Source: Microbaculum marinisediminis
GTDB lineage: Bacteria; Pseudomonadota; Alphaproteobacteria; Rhizobiales; Tepidamorphaceae
Reading direction: 5' to 3'
Length of the DNA: 64,000 nucleotides
Assembly (NCBI RefSeq): GCF_025397915.1
Contig: NZ_JALIDZ010000001.1
Span: 1-64,000, forward strand
In this document: positions 51,763 through 60,910 of the stretch, one piece after another
How positions within the stretch are numbered: position 1 is the first letter of the stretch
Layout: the number at the start of each line of letters is the position of its first letter
Notes under the pieces: generated by a model
Databases searched by the model: none
What the model saw: only the letters and a program-made list of their open reading frames with translations
What the model was told of the DNA's origin: nothing
Translations under genes and position numbers: made by a program

Positions 51763-52358
51763 CCGACACCGCGCGCGCGTGGCAGCGCATGCTGTCGGGC
51801 CGGCGGCTCGACCTGCTCGACCCCTCCCCCCTCGACGTCGAGATCGCCGATATCGCGCTGGGCCTGGCCCGCGTCGCGCGCTGGAACGGCCAGACGGTCG
51901 GCAAGCATGCGTTCTCGGTCGCCGAGCACAGCCTGCTGGTCGAGGATCTGTTCGGACGGCTCAATGCCGACACCGAGCGGCGCTGGCGGCTGGCCGCGCT
52001 GCTGCACGATGCGCCGGAATACGTGATCGGCGACATGATCAGCCCGTTCAAGGCGGTGCTCGGCGGCGACTACAAGGCGGTGGAGCACCGCGTCCAGGAA
52101 GCCGTGCACCTGCGCTTCGGCCTGCCGGCGGTGCTGCCGGCCGCGGTCAAGAAAGCGATCAAGCGCGCCGATATCGCCGCCGCCTTCCTGGAGGCGACTC
52201 AGCTCGCCGGCTTCTCCCGTGCCGAGGCGACGAAGTTCTTCGGGCGGCCGGGCAAGATCGGCGGGGAGACACTGGAAAGCCTGTTCATGCTGGAGGCGCA
52301 GCCGGTCGCCAGGGCCGAGACGCGGTTCCTGGAGCGGTTCAAACAGCTTTCGGGCTAA
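51759..52358 (+). CDS. HD-domain phosphohydrolase (YfbR-like)
   Basis: A 199-residue HD hydrolase: metal ligands in KHAFSVAEHS, LLHDAPEYVIGDMISPFK and a later RADIAAAFLEA helix. YfbR homologues are 5'-nucleotidases acting on deoxynucleoside monophosphates; the match suggests, without proving, that activity. Coupled to ygfZ by a four-base overlap. Confidence 0.85.
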   Translation: MTDTARAWQRMLSGRRLDLLDPSPLDVEIADIALGLARVARWNGQTVGKHAFSVAEHSLLVEDLFGRLNADTERRWRLAALLHDAPEYVIGDMISPFKAVLGGDYKAVEHRVQEAVHLRFGLPAVLPAAVKKAIKRADIAAAFLEATQLAGFSRAEATKFFGRPGKIGGETLESLFMLEAQPVARAETRFLERFKQLSG

Positions 52359-52377
52359 CGCCCCCGGCGCAGGGGCG
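52359..52377 (+). terminator. hairpin directly after the HD gene stop
   Basis: CGCCCC (52359-52364) and GGGGCG (52372-52377) with a 7-base loop, starting at the first base after the TAA. No T-run; probable 3'-end structure. Confidence 0.35.
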
Positions 52378-52474
52378 GAAATCCGGCGAACCGACACCGT
52401 GTGGACTTCATGCGCTGGATTCTCGGGTCGCGCGGGCCCATATAGGGGACTTACCGCAACCAGAGCACCGAACC

Positions 52475-52999
52475 ATGCCGGCCATCCACGTCTGTTCTCT
52501 CGCCAAGATCGCCAACGTCGTCGACAAGACGGGCGCAAGCCATCTGGTGACGCTGATCACCGAGGGCACAGAGGTACCGCGGCCGGCCGTGATCGCGCCG
52601 GAGCGGCATCTGTTCCTGGCCATGCACGACATCACCGAGGCGATGGAGGGCATGGTGCTGCCGTCGCAGAGGCACGTCGAGGACTACCTCGACTTCGTCG
52701 AGGCCTGGGAGCGCGACAGCCCGATGGTGGTGCACTGCTTCGCCGGCATCTCGCGCTCGACCGCGGCCGCGTTCATCGGCGCCTGCGCGCTCAATCCGAA
52801 GATGGACGAGGAAGACCTGGCCCTGCAGATCCGCGAGGCCTCTCCGACCGCGACGCCGAACGCCAGGCTGGTGGAGATCGGCGACGCCCTGCTCGGCCGC
52901 CAGGGGCGCATGAGCCGGGCCGTGAAACGGATCGGGCGCGGCGACTTCGCCTATGAGGGCGTGCCCTTCGCGCTGCATATCGGCCCGCGCGAGGACTGA
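52475..52999 (+). CDS. tyrosine/dual-specificity phosphatase family protein
   Basis: A 174-residue protein with the P-loop HCFAGISRST (Cys and Arg of CX5R near residues 88-95) preceded by a conserved HDITEAMEGM segment that may supply the general acid. Bacterial homologues lie in the ygfZ-HD neighbourhood of Hyphomicrobiales; physiological substrate unknown. Starts at ATG 52475, 116 bp after the HD gene. Confidence 0.85.
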   Translation: MPAIHVCSLAKIANVVDKTGASHLVTLITEGTEVPRPAVIAPERHLFLAMHDITEAMEGMVLPSQRHVEDYLDFVEAWERDSPMVVHCFAGISRSTAAAFIGACALNPKMDEEDLALQIREASPTATPNARLVEIGDALLGRQGRMSRAVKRIGRGDFAYEGVPFALHIGPRED

Positions 53000-53012
53000 C
53001 CCGCGCGCCCCG

Positions 53013-53459
53013 TCAATTACCCGCCGCCGGCACCTCGTCCTCGTCCGGTTCGCGAATTCCCGAGACCGTCGTCAGCAGCGCGTGCAACTGGGCGATATCG
53101 CCGCCCAGCTCCTGAGCCACGCGTTTCTGTGCCGCGCGCCAGTGCGGCAAGGCGCGCGCGACCGTCTCCCGGCCCTTGTCGGTCAGCGCCACCTGCTTCA
53201 CCCGCTTGTCCTCTCCCGCCGACACTGAAACATCGCCGCGTTCGACGAGCGGCCTGATCGTGCGCGTGAGCGTGGAAGCGTCCATGCCCAGCGCCTCGGC
53301 CATGCCCGACATCGGCAGCGGGCCGGTGGTGGCGATCATCGCGAGCACCGAGAACTGGGTCGCGGTCAGGCCGGCCTCGCCGAGGGCGTCGTCATAAAGC
53401 GCAGTGATGCGCCGCGTCGCCTTGCGCAGCCGGAAGAAGGTGCAGTTGAGGTCTGTCAT
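53013..53459 (-). CDS. MarR-family transcriptional regulator
   Basis: A 148-residue MarR protein with winged-helix DNA-binding domain (FSVLAMIATTGPLPMSGMAEALGMDASTLTRTIRPLVERGDV, about 36-78; the wing continues SAGEDKRVKQVALT). Divergent from a thioesterase gene across a 118-bp AT-rich gap that contains a pseudo-palindrome, the usual autoregulated layout. Confidence 0.9.
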   Translation of the reverse strand: MTDLNCTFFRLRKATRRITALYDDALGEAGLTATQFSVLAMIATTGPLPMSGMAEALGMDASTLTRTIRPLVERGDVSVSAGEDKRVKQVALTDKGRETVARALPHWRAAQKRVAQELGGDIAQLHALLTTVSGIREPDEDEVPAAGN

Positions 53460-53524
53460 GTGAGGTATGCCATGGCCAGCGCCGCTCGATCATAGTCTTG
53501 TCGGCGAAGATTTTATTGTATATG

Positions 53525-53539
53525 CATCTATTATCGATG
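53525..53539. promoter_or_regulatory. candidate MarR operator
   Basis: CATCTAT-T-ATCGATG is a 15-bp pseudo-palindrome (6 of 7 arm positions match) in a notably AT-rich stretch (53510-53540) between the marR and thioesterase genes. The size suits a MarR dimer. The thioesterase start is about 40 bp away. Confidence 0.45.
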
Positions 53540-53577
53540 TCCACACCCGGAATTTAGCTGCGAAGGAGCGCCCCAAC

Positions 53578-54081
53578 ATGTCGGAAGTCTACAGCCGGAT
53601 CGCCGCGGTCCCCCGGTTCGACGTGTTGCCGCTCGCCGAGGTCAAGGACATGGACGGGCTCACGATGCTGCGCGCGATGCTGGCCGGCGACCTGCCGCCG
53701 CCGCCGATCGGCAAGACGCTCGGCTTCATCCTGACCGAGGTTGACGAGGGGCGCGCGGTGTTCAAGGGCATGCCGTCGTTCGACTACATGAACCCGCTGG
53801 GCACGGTGCATGGCGGCTGGACCGGTACCCTGCTCGACTCCGCCCTCGGCTGCGCGGTGCACACGACGATGAAGCCGAGCGAGGCCTACACGACGGTGGA
53901 ATTCAAGGTGAACCTGGTCCGGCCGATCATGCCGGAGACCGGCGAAGTGACCTGCGAGGGCCTCATCGTCCATCGCGGCGGGCGCATCGCCACGTCGGAG
54001 GCGACGCTGAAGGACGCCGGCGGCAAGCTGCTCGCCCACGGCTCGGAGACCTGCATCATCTTCCCGATGAAGACGGGGTAA
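53578..54081 (+). CDS. PaaI-family hotdog thioesterase
   Basis: A 167-residue hotdog-fold protein: FDYMNPLGTVHGGWTGTLLDSALG (helix with the HGG active-site motif, about 78-101) and TVEFKVNLVRPI. It probably hydrolyses an aromatic or short-chain acyl-CoA. Start at ATG 53578 with a GAAGGAG ribosome site; an upstream in-frame start would lie in the operator region. Likely controlled by the divergent MarR protein. Confidence 0.85.
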   Translation: MSEVYSRIAAVPRFDVLPLAEVKDMDGLTMLRAMLAGDLPPPPIGKTLGFILTEVDEGRAVFKGMPSFDYMNPLGTVHGGWTGTLLDSALGCAVHTTMKPSEAYTTVEFKVNLVRPIMPETGEVTCEGLIVHRGGRIATSEATLKDAGGKLLAHGSETCIIFPMKTG

Positions 54082-54098
54082 GGCGGGACGCGCCGAGC

Positions 54099-54139
54099 GA
54101 TCCGCCCTGGAGTCCCGCTTTCGCGGGAATGAGCGGATC
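54099..54139. repeat. nested palindromic repeat between convergent genes
   Basis: An outer stem GATCCGC/GCGGATC (54099-54105, 54133-54139) encloses an inner hairpin TCCCGC-TTTC-GCGGGA (54113-54128). The TCCCGCTTTCGCGGGAATGA core is like palindromic intergenic repeats widespread in proteobacterial genomes. It probably doubles as a bidirectional terminator between the thioesterase and reductase genes. Confidence 0.7.
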
Positions 54140-54230
54140 TAGTAAAGCCTCGTCCCTCCCCTCCAGGCCGTCATTGCCGGGCGTGACGTGCGGTGGGCTG
54201 GCCATGCCGGTGGCTGGCTAGCCGGCGGCC

Positions 54231-55223
54231 TCAGCCGATATTCACCACGACGCGGCCGCGGATCTTGCCGGCGAGGATATCGGCGGCGGCGGCCTGCACG
54301 CCGTCGAGGCCGATCATCGTCGTCATCGCGGCGATCTTGGCGTGGTCGAGGTCACGGACGAGGCGGGCATAGGCCTCGATGCGGCGGGCCTTCGGCGCCA
54401 TCACCGAATCGACGCCGATCAGGCTGACGCCGCGCAGGATGAAGGGGGCGACCGAGGTCGGCAGGTCCATGCCGCCGGCCAGGCCGCAGGCGGCGACCGC
54501 GCCGCCGTATTTGGTCATCGACAGCACGTTGGCGAGCGTCTTGGAGCCGACCGCGTCGACGCCGCCGGCGAAGCGCTCCTTGCTCAGCGGGCGCGGATCG
54601 CCGGAGAGCTCGTCGCGCGGAATGATCTCGGAGGCGCCAAGGCCCTTCAGGTACTCCGCCTCTTCGGGGCGGCCGGTCGAGGCGACGACCTCGTAGCCAA
54701 GCTTCGACAGGATCGACACCGCCACAGAGCCAACGCCACCGGCGGCGCCCGTCACCACCACCGGGCCCTTGTCGGGCGTCACGTCCTGGCGTTCCAGCGC
54801 AAGCACGCAGAGCATGGCGGTGTAGCCGGCCGTGCCGATCGCCATCGCCTCGGCGCCGCTCAGGCCGTCGGGCAGGTGGATCAGCCAATCACCCTTCACC
54901 CGGGCCTTGCCGGCGAAGCCGCCATAATGGGTCTCGCCGACGCCCCAGCCGTTGAGCACGACCTTGTCGCCGGGCTTGAAGTCGGGATTGTCGGAGGATT
55001 CCACGGTGCCGGCGAAGTCGATGCCGGGGATCATCGGCCAGCGGCGCACCACCGGCGCCTTGCCGGTGACGGCGAGGCCGTCCTTGTAGTTGACGGTCGA
55101 GTGATCGACAGCGACGACGACATCGCCGTCCATCAGATCGTCGAGCCCGAGCGTGACCTGCTCTACCTTCTGCCCCTTCTCGCCTTCCCTGGAGACGAGG
55201 ATCGCCGGAAACCGGTCTGACAT
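54231..55223 (-). CDS. acuI: acryloyl-CoA reductase-type MDR oxidoreductase (YhdH/AcuI)
   Basis: A 330-residue zinc-free MDR protein: [21 protein letters not shown] (residues 39-59) is characteristic of the YhdH/AcuI branch, followed by the Rossmann motif [16 protein letters not shown] and the [15 protein letters not shown] segment. AcuI reduces acryloyl-CoA to propionyl-CoA with NADPH, protecting cells from this electrophile. Start at ATG 55223. The long acyl-CoA dehydrogenase at 31973 is DmdC-like, but the two loci are not linked. Confidence 0.87.
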   Translation of the reverse strand: MSDRFPAILVSREGEKGQKVEQVTLGLDDLMDGDVVVAVDHSTVNYKDGLAVTGKAPVVRRWPMIPGIDFAGTVESSDNPDFKPGDKVVLNGWGVGETHYGGFAGKARVKGDWLIHLPDGLSGAEAMAIGTAGYTAMLCVLALERQDVTPDKGPVVVTGAAGGVGSVAVSILSKLGYEVVASTGRPEEAEYLKGLGASEIIPRDELSGDPRPLSKERFAGGVDAVGSKTLANVLSMTKYGGAVAACGLAGGMDLPTSVAPFILRGVSLIGVDSVMAPKARRIEAYARLVRDLDHAKIAAMTTMIGLDGVQAAAADILAGKIRGRVVVNIG

Positions 55224-55445
55224 ATCGGAACTTCCCTGCTGACCTGCCGTTGGTGCTGCCGTAGTAGCGCGTCGGAGCGCGGCGGGGCAAGGGCGAGGCA
55301 GCGCGGGACTCGATTCGGGCGGCTTTGAAATTGCCACCGTCCGTCGGCGCGGTTAAATCATACCGATCATCGCATCCATCAGATCCGCCGAACCTTGTTT
55401 GTATCTGCAATATAATCGGCGGACGGCATAGGAAAGGACAGGCCG

Positions 55446-56240
55446 ATGACAGCGGAAACCGAGAACGCGCTGGGTCTGGCGCTCGCCGACGCGCGCCTTG
55501 AGGGGCAGCCGATCGATCCGGGCGCCGTGGCGGCGGCCGGCGACTGGCCGCCGGCGGATGCCGAGACCGCAGAGCGCATCGGCGAGATTGCGACGCAGGC
55601 AATGGGCGAGCCGGTCGCCGGCTGGAAGATCGGCGCGACCAGCCCGGAGGCGCAGGCGATCATGGGCTGCGACGGGCCTTTCCTCGGGCCGCTGTTCGCC
55701 CCGCGCATCCACGCCGACGGCACGACGATCCCCTACGCGCCCGGCACGCTCGGCGTCGAATGCGAGTTCGCCTTCCGGATCGGCACGAAACAGCCGACGG
55801 GCAAAGCCGACTACGACGCGACCTCCGTTGCCGCCCTCGTCATGTCGTGTCATCCCGCGCTGGAGATCGTCGGGCGGCGCACACGCGGCGACGCGTTTCC
55901 CGGGGTCACCGAGGCGATCGCCGACTTCGCTCTCAATGTCGCCTTCGTGCACGGACCGGCGATCATGGACTGGCAGGACGTCGATCTCGGCGCGGCCGAG
56001 GTCCGCGGGCTCGTCGACGGCCAGCAGACCAACGCCGGACACGGGCGCAACGTCCTCGGCCATCCGCTGAACGCGCTCGCCTGGCTGGCCAACGCGCTGG
56101 CCCTGCGCGGGAATGGCTTGAGGCCCGGCGACTGGGTGTCCACGGGCACCTGCCTGGGCGTCGTGCCGGCGGCGGCCGGGACGACGGTCTCGGGCGACTA
56201 CGGACCGCTCGGACGGGTCGCGGTCACGTTCGAGGGGTAA
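55446..56240 (+). CDS. 2-keto-4-pentenoate hydratase / fumarylacetoacetase-family protein
   Basis: A 264-residue MhpD-like protein: GWKIGATSPEAQAIMGCDGPFLGPLF (residues 60-85), the metal-site pattern GVECEFAFRI (Glu-x-Glu, near 103-107) and TGTCLG at the end. The family includes vinylpyruvate hydratases and 4-oxalocrotonate decarboxylases; no aromatic-degradation genes are close, so the substrate is open. The stop codon lies in a tandem repeat. Confidence 0.85.
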   Translation: MTAETENALGLALADARLEGQPIDPGAVAAAGDWPPADAETAERIGEIATQAMGEPVAGWKIGATSPEAQAIMGCDGPFLGPLFAPRIHADGTTIPYAPGTLGVECEFAFRIGTKQPTGKADYDATSVAALVMSCHPALEIVGRRTRGDAFPGVTEAIADFALNVAFVHGPAIMDWQDVDLGAAEVRGLVDGQQTNAGHGRNVLGHPLNALAWLANALALRGNGLRPGDWVSTGTCLGVVPAAAGTTVSGDYGPLGRVAVTFEG

Positions 56241-56311
56241 GCGCGGGGCCGAGGCATAAGCGCGGGGCAAACGCCGGCGCGCCATCGTCAGGCCTGCGCG
56301 CCACCGCCGGG
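56232..56311 (+). repeat. tandem 19-bp repeats over and after the hydratase stop
   Basis: Units 56232-56250 and 56251-56269 (GAGGGGTAAGCGCGGGGCC and GAGGCATAAGCGCGGGGCA) both contain the TAA triplet; the first is the real stop. After a 4-bp gap, two further 19-mers (56274-56292, 56293-56311) match each other at about 15 of 19 positions. Confidence 0.7.
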
Positions 56312-56387
56312 CGACAACAACCAGGGCGTGGATATCGCGCCCTTTCGCCCTTGGGTCGTGCTGCGAAACACGTTTATAGTCAAACTC

Positions 56388-57425
56388 ATGCAAGAAAATC
56401 TCTCGAAATCAATGCCTTCACCATCCATGCCGTCCCTCGCCTACACGCCTGAGATCGCCCGCGAGACCGCCGCGCTCTACGAGCGTGTCGCCACCGTGAT
56501 CCCGCCGATCGAGTGGCCCTTCCACGCGCCCTATATCAAGGCGATCAACGACCTGAAGCGCGAGCGCGGGGCGGTGATCCTGGCGCACAACTACATGACG
56601 CCGGAGATCTTCCATTGCGTCGCCGATGTCGCCGGCGACTCGCTGCAGCTCGCCATCGAGGCGACGAAGGCCGACGCCGACATCATCGTCCAGTGCGGCG
56701 TGCACTTCATGGCCGAGACGTCGAAGCTGCTCAATCCCGAGAAGACGGTGCTGATCCCCGACCTGCGCGCCGGCTGCTCACTCGCCTCATCGATCACCGG
56801 CGCGGACGTGCGCGCCCTGCGCGAGACCTATCCGGGCGTGCCGATCGTCGCCTATGTCAACACGTCGGCGGACGTGAAGGCGGAGATCGACATCTGCTGC
56901 ACCTCCTCGAACGCGGTCGCGGTGGTGGAGTCGCTGGGCGCGGACCGCGTGATCTTCCTGCCCGACGAATATCTGGCGGCCTATGTACGCTCGCAGACGG
57001 ACGTCGAGATCATCACCTGGAAGGGCCATTGCGAGGTGCACGAGCGCTTCACCGGCGCCGAGCTGAAGGCCTATCGCGACGCCGATCCGGCGATCCGCAT
57101 CATCGCCCATCCCGAATGCCCGCCGGACGTGCTGGCCGAGGCCGATTTCACCGGATCGACGGCGAAACTGATCGACTGGGTGAAGTCCGAACGGCCGGAC
57201 AAGGTGATGATGGTCACCGAATGCTCGATGGCCGACAACGTCGCCGCGGAGACGCCGGACGTCACCTTCGTGCGCCCCTGCAACCTCTGTCCACACATGA
57301 AGCGGATCACGCTGCCGAAGATCCTCGACTCGCTGGTCAACATGCGCGAGGAAGTGACGATCGATCCGGAGATCGCGACGCGGGCGCGGGCGTCGGTTCA
57401 GCGGATGATCGATCTGAAGACATGA
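56388..57425 (+). CDS. nadA: quinolinate synthase
   Basis: 4Fe-4S enzyme condensing iminoaspartate with dihydroxyacetone phosphate to quinolinate in NAD synthesis (345 residues). The visible signatures are [31 protein letters not shown] (cluster Cys), [16 protein letters not shown] (cluster Cys), VTECSMADN and [12 protein letters not shown] (third cluster Cys). ATG 56388 is the probable start, with alternatives at the next Met codons. The leader contains GTTT-N6-AAAC (about 56372-56385), which could belong to a regulatory site. Followed by nadB and nadC. Confidence 0.95.
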   Translation: MQENLSKSMPSPSMPSLAYTPEIARETAALYERVATVIPPIEWPFHAPYIKAINDLKRERGAVILAHNYMTPEIFHCVADVAGDSLQLAIEATKADADIIVQCGVHFMAETSKLLNPEKTVLIPDLRAGCSLASSITGADVRALRETYPGVPIVAYVNTSADVKAEIDICCTSSNAVAVVESLGADRVIFLPDEYLAAYVRSQTDVEIITWKGHCEVHERFTGAELKAYRDADPAIRIIAHPECPPDVLAEADFTGSTAKLIDWVKSERPDKVMMVTECSMADNVAAETPDVTFVRPCNLCPHMKRITLPKILDSLVNMREEVTIDPEIATRARASVQRMIDLKT

Positions 57426-57459
57426 CGGCCAGACGTTGAAGGACGGCCTGACGTTGAAG
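57424..57459 (+). repeat. two-unit 18-bp tandem repeat at the nadA stop
   Basis: GACGGCCAGACGTTGAAG (57424-57441) and GACGGCCTGACGTTGAAG (57442-57459) differ at one base. The first begins within the nadA stop codon (57423-57425). Confidence 0.85.
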
Positions 57460-57515
57460 ACTGCGGATGGGCATTCCTCCGGAATAGAAGGTCGCGCGGT
57501 GTGGGGCGGATCACG

Positions 57516-59126
57516 ATGCCAGCCGACATGAGCGACAGCGGCATTGCCGTCACCGACGATGTCGTCATCGTCGGCGGGGGGCTCGCCGGGCTGTTCTGCG
57601 CGCTGAAGATGGCGCCGAGGCCCGTGACGCTGATCACCGGCGCGCGGCTCGGCGAAGGCGCGGCGTCGGCCTGGGCGCAGGGCGGTATCGCCGCCGCCGT
57701 CGGCCCTGGAGACACGCCCGACAAACACGCCCAGGACACCATCGTCGCCGGCGACGGCATCGTCGACGCACGCATCGCCAGGCTGATGACCGGTGCCGGG
57801 CCGGAGCGGATCCGCGACCTCATCGACTACGGCGTGCCCTTCGACCGCGACAACGCGGGCAATCCGATCCTGTCGCGGGAGGCCGCCCACGGCGAGCGGC
57901 GCATCGTGCGCGTGCGCGGCGACCTCGCCGGCCAGGAAATGATGGCCGCCCTCATCCGGGCCGTGCGCGAGACGCCGTCGATCCGGGTGATCGAGAACTA
58001 TTCGGTAGAGGACCTGACCAGGGACGGCGGCCGCGTCGCCGGCCTGATCGCGATCGCCACCGACGCGGACGCGGGACCGCCGGAAATCCGGCTCGCCGCC
58101 CGCGCCGTGGTGCTGGCGACCGGCGGCGTCGGGGCGCTTTACGCGGTGACGACCAACCCGCTGCAGGCGCGCGGCCAGGGCGTTGCGATCGCCGCGCGCG
58201 CGGGCGCGCTGATCGCCGATACCGAGTTCGTGCAGTTCCATCCCACCGCGATGGATGTCGGCCAGGATCCGGCACCGCTGGCGACCGAGGCGCTGCGCGG
58301 GGAAGGCGCGAGCCTGATCAACGCGGCCGGCGCGCGGTTCCTGGCCGGCGTCCACCCCGACGCGGAACTCGCCCCGCGCGACATCGTCGCCCGCGCCGTG
58401 TTCGCGGAAGTACAGGCGGGGCGCGGCGCCTTCCTCGATTGCCGCAGCGCCATCGGCGAGCGGTTCGAAGACGCGTTTCCGAACGTCTACAAGGCCTGTA
58501 CGGCGGCGGGCATCGATCCGGCGCGCGCACCGATCCCGATCGCCGCGGCGGCGCACTACCACATGGGTGGGGTCCTGACCGACGCCAACGGGCGGACCAG
58601 CATCGACGGGCTGTGGGCCTGCGGCGAGGCCGCCTCGACCGGGGCGCACGGAGCCAACCGGCTCGCCTCGAACTCGCTGCTGGAGGCCGTCGTCTTCGCG
58701 GCACGGGTGGCCGAGGACATCCGCGCCATCTATCCCGCGCCGCAGCCGATGCCGCCGCCCGAGGTCGTCTCCGACGCGGAGGGACCGGGCCTGTTCCTGG
58801 AGAGCGCCGCGATCGCGCGGCTGCGCCGGAGGATGAGCGACGATGTCGGCGTCGTGCGCGATCACGACGGCCTGGTGGCGGCGCTCGGCGACATCGCCGA
58901 CCTGGAGCGGCAGGGCGGCCCGTCCTACGGCTTCCGCAACATGATCACCACGGCGCGGCTGATCGCCGGGGCCGCCTTGTTGCGCACCGAAAGCCGCGGC
59001 GCGCATTTCCGCTCCGATTTCCCCGACGCCGATCCGGCCCAGGCGAAACGCAGCATCTTCACCCTGCGTTCCGTCGAGACGGTCGCGCGCACCGCGGTTC
59101 CAGCCAGCGAGAGCACCTATGCCTGA
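57516..59126 (+). CDS. nadB: L-aspartate oxidase
   Basis: FAD enzyme oxidising L-aspartate to iminoaspartate for NadA (536 residues from the ATG at 57516, which has GGGGCGG upstream). Signatures are [14 protein letters not shown] at the N-terminus, [42 protein letters not shown] and [16 protein letters not shown]. Shorter than succinate dehydrogenase flavoproteins at the C-terminus, as expected. Overlaps nadC by 8 bp. Confidence 0.95.
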   Translation: MPADMSDSGIAVTDDVVIVGGGLAGLFCALKMAPRPVTLITGARLGEGAASAWAQGGIAAAVGPGDTPDKHAQDTIVAGDGIVDARIARLMTGAGPERIRDLIDYGVPFDRDNAGNPILSREAAHGERRIVRVRGDLAGQEMMAALIRAVRETPSIRVIENYSVEDLTRDGGRVAGLIAIATDADAGPPEIRLAARAVVLATGGVGALYAVTTNPLQARGQGVAIAARAGALIADTEFVQFHPTAMDVGQDPAPLATEALRGEGASLINAAGARFLAGVHPDAELAPRDIVARAVFAEVQAGRGAFLDCRSAIGERFEDAFPNVYKACTAAGIDPARAPIPIAAAAHYHMGGVLTDANGRTSIDGLWACGEAASTGAHGANRLASNSLLEAVVFAARVAEDIRAIYPAPQPMPPPEVVSDAEGPGLFLESAAIARLRRRMSDDVGVVRDHDGLVAALGDIADLERQGGPSYGFRNMITTARLIAGAALLRTESRGAHFRSDFPDADPAQAKRSIFTLRSVETVARTAVPASESTYA

Positions 59127-59997
59127 AGACATTTCCCCGCGAAGCGAGGCTGGCCCCGACGCGCCGCCGCGCGGCCTCGTCGTCGAGGCGGTTGCCCGCG
59201 CGCTCGCCGAGGATTTCGGCCTTGCGGGCGACATCACCTCCGCGGCGACGATCGCCGCCGACGCAACTGCGCGGGGCACGATCGGCGCGCGCAAGCCGGG
59301 CACCATCGCCGGCCTCGACATCGCCCGCGAAGCCTTCGCCCAGGCGGACCCGCGGATCGCCTTCACCGCGCTTGTCGCCGACGGCGAGCGGGTGGAGGCC
59401 GGGACGCCGGTCGCGGCGGTCGACGGGCCGGCGCGCGCCGTCCTGTCTGGCGAGCGGGTGGCGCTCAACTTCCTGTGCCATCTCAGCGGCATCGCGACCC
59501 TGACCCGCCGCTTCGTCGATGCGGTCGACGGCACCAACGCGCAGATCGTCTGCACACGCAAGACCATGCCGGGCCTGCGTGCGCTGCAGAAATACGCGGT
59601 CAGATGCGGCGGCGGGCGCAATCACCGGTTCGGCCTGTTCGATGCGGTGCTGATCAAGGACAACCACGTCGTCGCCGCCGGCGGCATCGGCAAGGCGGTG
59701 GCGGCGGCGCGCGCCCATGCCGGCCACATGGTCCGCATCGAGGTGGAGGTGACGAGCCTGGCCGAACTGGACGAAGCCCTGTCGGCCGGCGCCGATATCA
59801 TCATGCTCGACAATATGGACGCCGCGACCATGCGCGAGGCCGTCACGCTATCGGCCGGCAAGGCGATCACCGAGGCGTCCGGCAGGGTCGACCTCGACAG
59901 CGTGCGCGCCATCGCAGAGACCGGCGTAGACCTCATATCCGTCGGCGCCCTGACCCACTCCGCTCCCGTCCTCGACCTGGGCCTCGATTTCGAATAA
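59119..59997 (+). CDS. nadC: nicotinate-nucleotide pyrophosphorylase (quinolinate phosphoribosyltransferase)
   Basis: A 292-residue enzyme converting quinolinate and PRPP to nicotinate mononucleotide with CO2 release. Signatures are [66 protein letters not shown] and [10 protein letters not shown]. Last gene of the overlapping nadB-nadC pair, downstream of nadA: a complete de novo NAD route from aspartate. Confidence 0.96.
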   Translation: MPEDISPRSEAGPDAPPRGLVVEAVARALAEDFGLAGDITSAATIAADATARGTIGARKPGTIAGLDIAREAFAQADPRIAFTALVADGERVEAGTPVAAVDGPARAVLSGERVALNFLCHLSGIATLTRRFVDAVDGTNAQIVCTRKTMPGLRALQKYAVRCGGGRNHRFGLFDAVLIKDNHVVAAGGIGKAVAAARAHAGHMVRIEVEVTSLAELDEALSAGADIIMLDNMDAATMREAVTLSAGKAITEASGRVDLDSVRAIAETGVDLISVGALTHSAPVLDLGLDFE

Positions 59998-60040
59998 ATG
60001 CAGATCCACTGACGGCAACGACAGATCCTGAGAGGCGCCC

Positions 60041-60643
60041 ATGACCGCTCCCACGACGCTGCTCGCCCTCGCCGGCGCCAATCTCGCTCCCGCGTCCCTG
60101 TCGCAGGCCGCCCTTGTCATCGTCGATGCGCAGAACGAATATCTCGACGGCACGCTGGCCCTGCCCGGCATCCAGCCCGCGCTCGACGAGATCGGCACGC
60201 TGCTGGAGCGGACGCGCGCGGCGGGACGGCCGGTTATCCACGTGCGCCATCTCGGACAGCCCGGCGGCCTGTTCGACGCGGAGGGCCGTGCCGGCCAGAT
60301 CGTCGACCTGCTGACGCCGCTTGCCGGCGAGACGGTGATCGGCAAGCGCCTGCCGAATTCCTTCGCCGGGACGGACCTCAAGCAGACGATCGACGCGCTC
60401 GGCGTCAAGCAGCTCGTGGTCACCGGGTTCATGACGCATATGTGCATCAGCGCCACGGTGCGCTCGGCGGTCGATCAGGGCCTGTTCTCGACGGTGGTCG
60501 CATCGACCTGCGCCACCCGCGACCTGCCCTCGGCGACGGGCGGCGCGCCGGTCCCGGCGAAGGCGGTGCATGATGCGACGCTCGCCGCGCTCGCCGACCG
60601 GTTCGCGGTGGTGGCGGAGAAGGCGGGCGACGTACCGGACTAG
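60041..60643 (+). CDS. isochorismatase-family cysteine hydrolase
   Basis: A 200-residue cysteine hydrolase with the catalytic triad Asp in LVIVDAQNEY (about residue 28), Lys in GKRLPNSF (about 103) and Cys in FMTHMCISAT (about 137). The nicotinamidase metal motif (DxHxxxH) is not evident, so it is more like the YcaC/isochorismatase branch. It is 43 bp after nadC and may belong to the same transcript, making a pyridine-nucleotide link possible but unproven. Confidence 0.82.
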   Translation: MTAPTTLLALAGANLAPASLSQAALVIVDAQNEYLDGTLALPGIQPALDEIGTLLERTRAAGRPVIHVRHLGQPGGLFDAEGRAGQIVDLLTPLAGETVIGKRLPNSFAGTDLKQTIDALGVKQLVVTGFMTHMCISATVRSAVDQGLFSTVVASTCATRDLPSATGGAPVPAKAVHDATLAALADRFAVVAEKAGDVPD

Positions 60644-60764
60644 GCACCGCGATACCATCTGCCTGAGCGCCTGGGATAACAGCAAGTGTCAGGTCTTAAT
60701 CGGCGGCAAGGAATGACCGTACGACCTGCCCGCCCGGCTCGCAGGATACCGGTCCTGGCCGTCC

Positions 60765-60905
60765 TTCGAGACGCGCCGTTGGCGCTCCTCAGGATGAGGC
60801 TTCCGATCCCGGCTGGCTCACCATATCCCGGCTGGCTCACCATATCCCCGGTCCTCATGGTGAGGAAGGCGCGACAGCGCCCGTCTCGAACCATGGCCGC
60901 GGTGC
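60765..60905. repeat. dispersed palindromic intergenic repeat with internal 19-bp tandem
   Basis: The arms read CCTTCGAGACGC...CTCCTCAGGATGAGG on the left and GGTCCTCATGGTGAGG...CGTCTCGAACCATGG on the right, a motif I recognise from many Hyphomicrobiales genomes as an intergenic repeat. Between the arms, CCCGGCTGGCTCACCATAT occurs twice in tandem (60808-60826, 60827-60845). It lies between the convergent isochorismatase-family and SleB genes. Confidence 0.7.
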
Positions 60906-60910
60906 GAGCC

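Noticed and set aside
31973-55223. A DMSP-degradation locus (DmdC-like dehydrogenase plus AcuI-like reductase)
   Set aside because: The two genes are over 20 kb apart, no dmdA, dmdB, dmdD or lyase gene is present, and both families have broader roles.
56787-59621. 944-codon open frame antisense to nadA, nadB and nadC
   Set aside because: The forward strand encodes three clear enzymes with all motifs intact; the antisense protein is Arg/Asp/Gly-rich with no domain pattern, as expected in GC-rich DNA.
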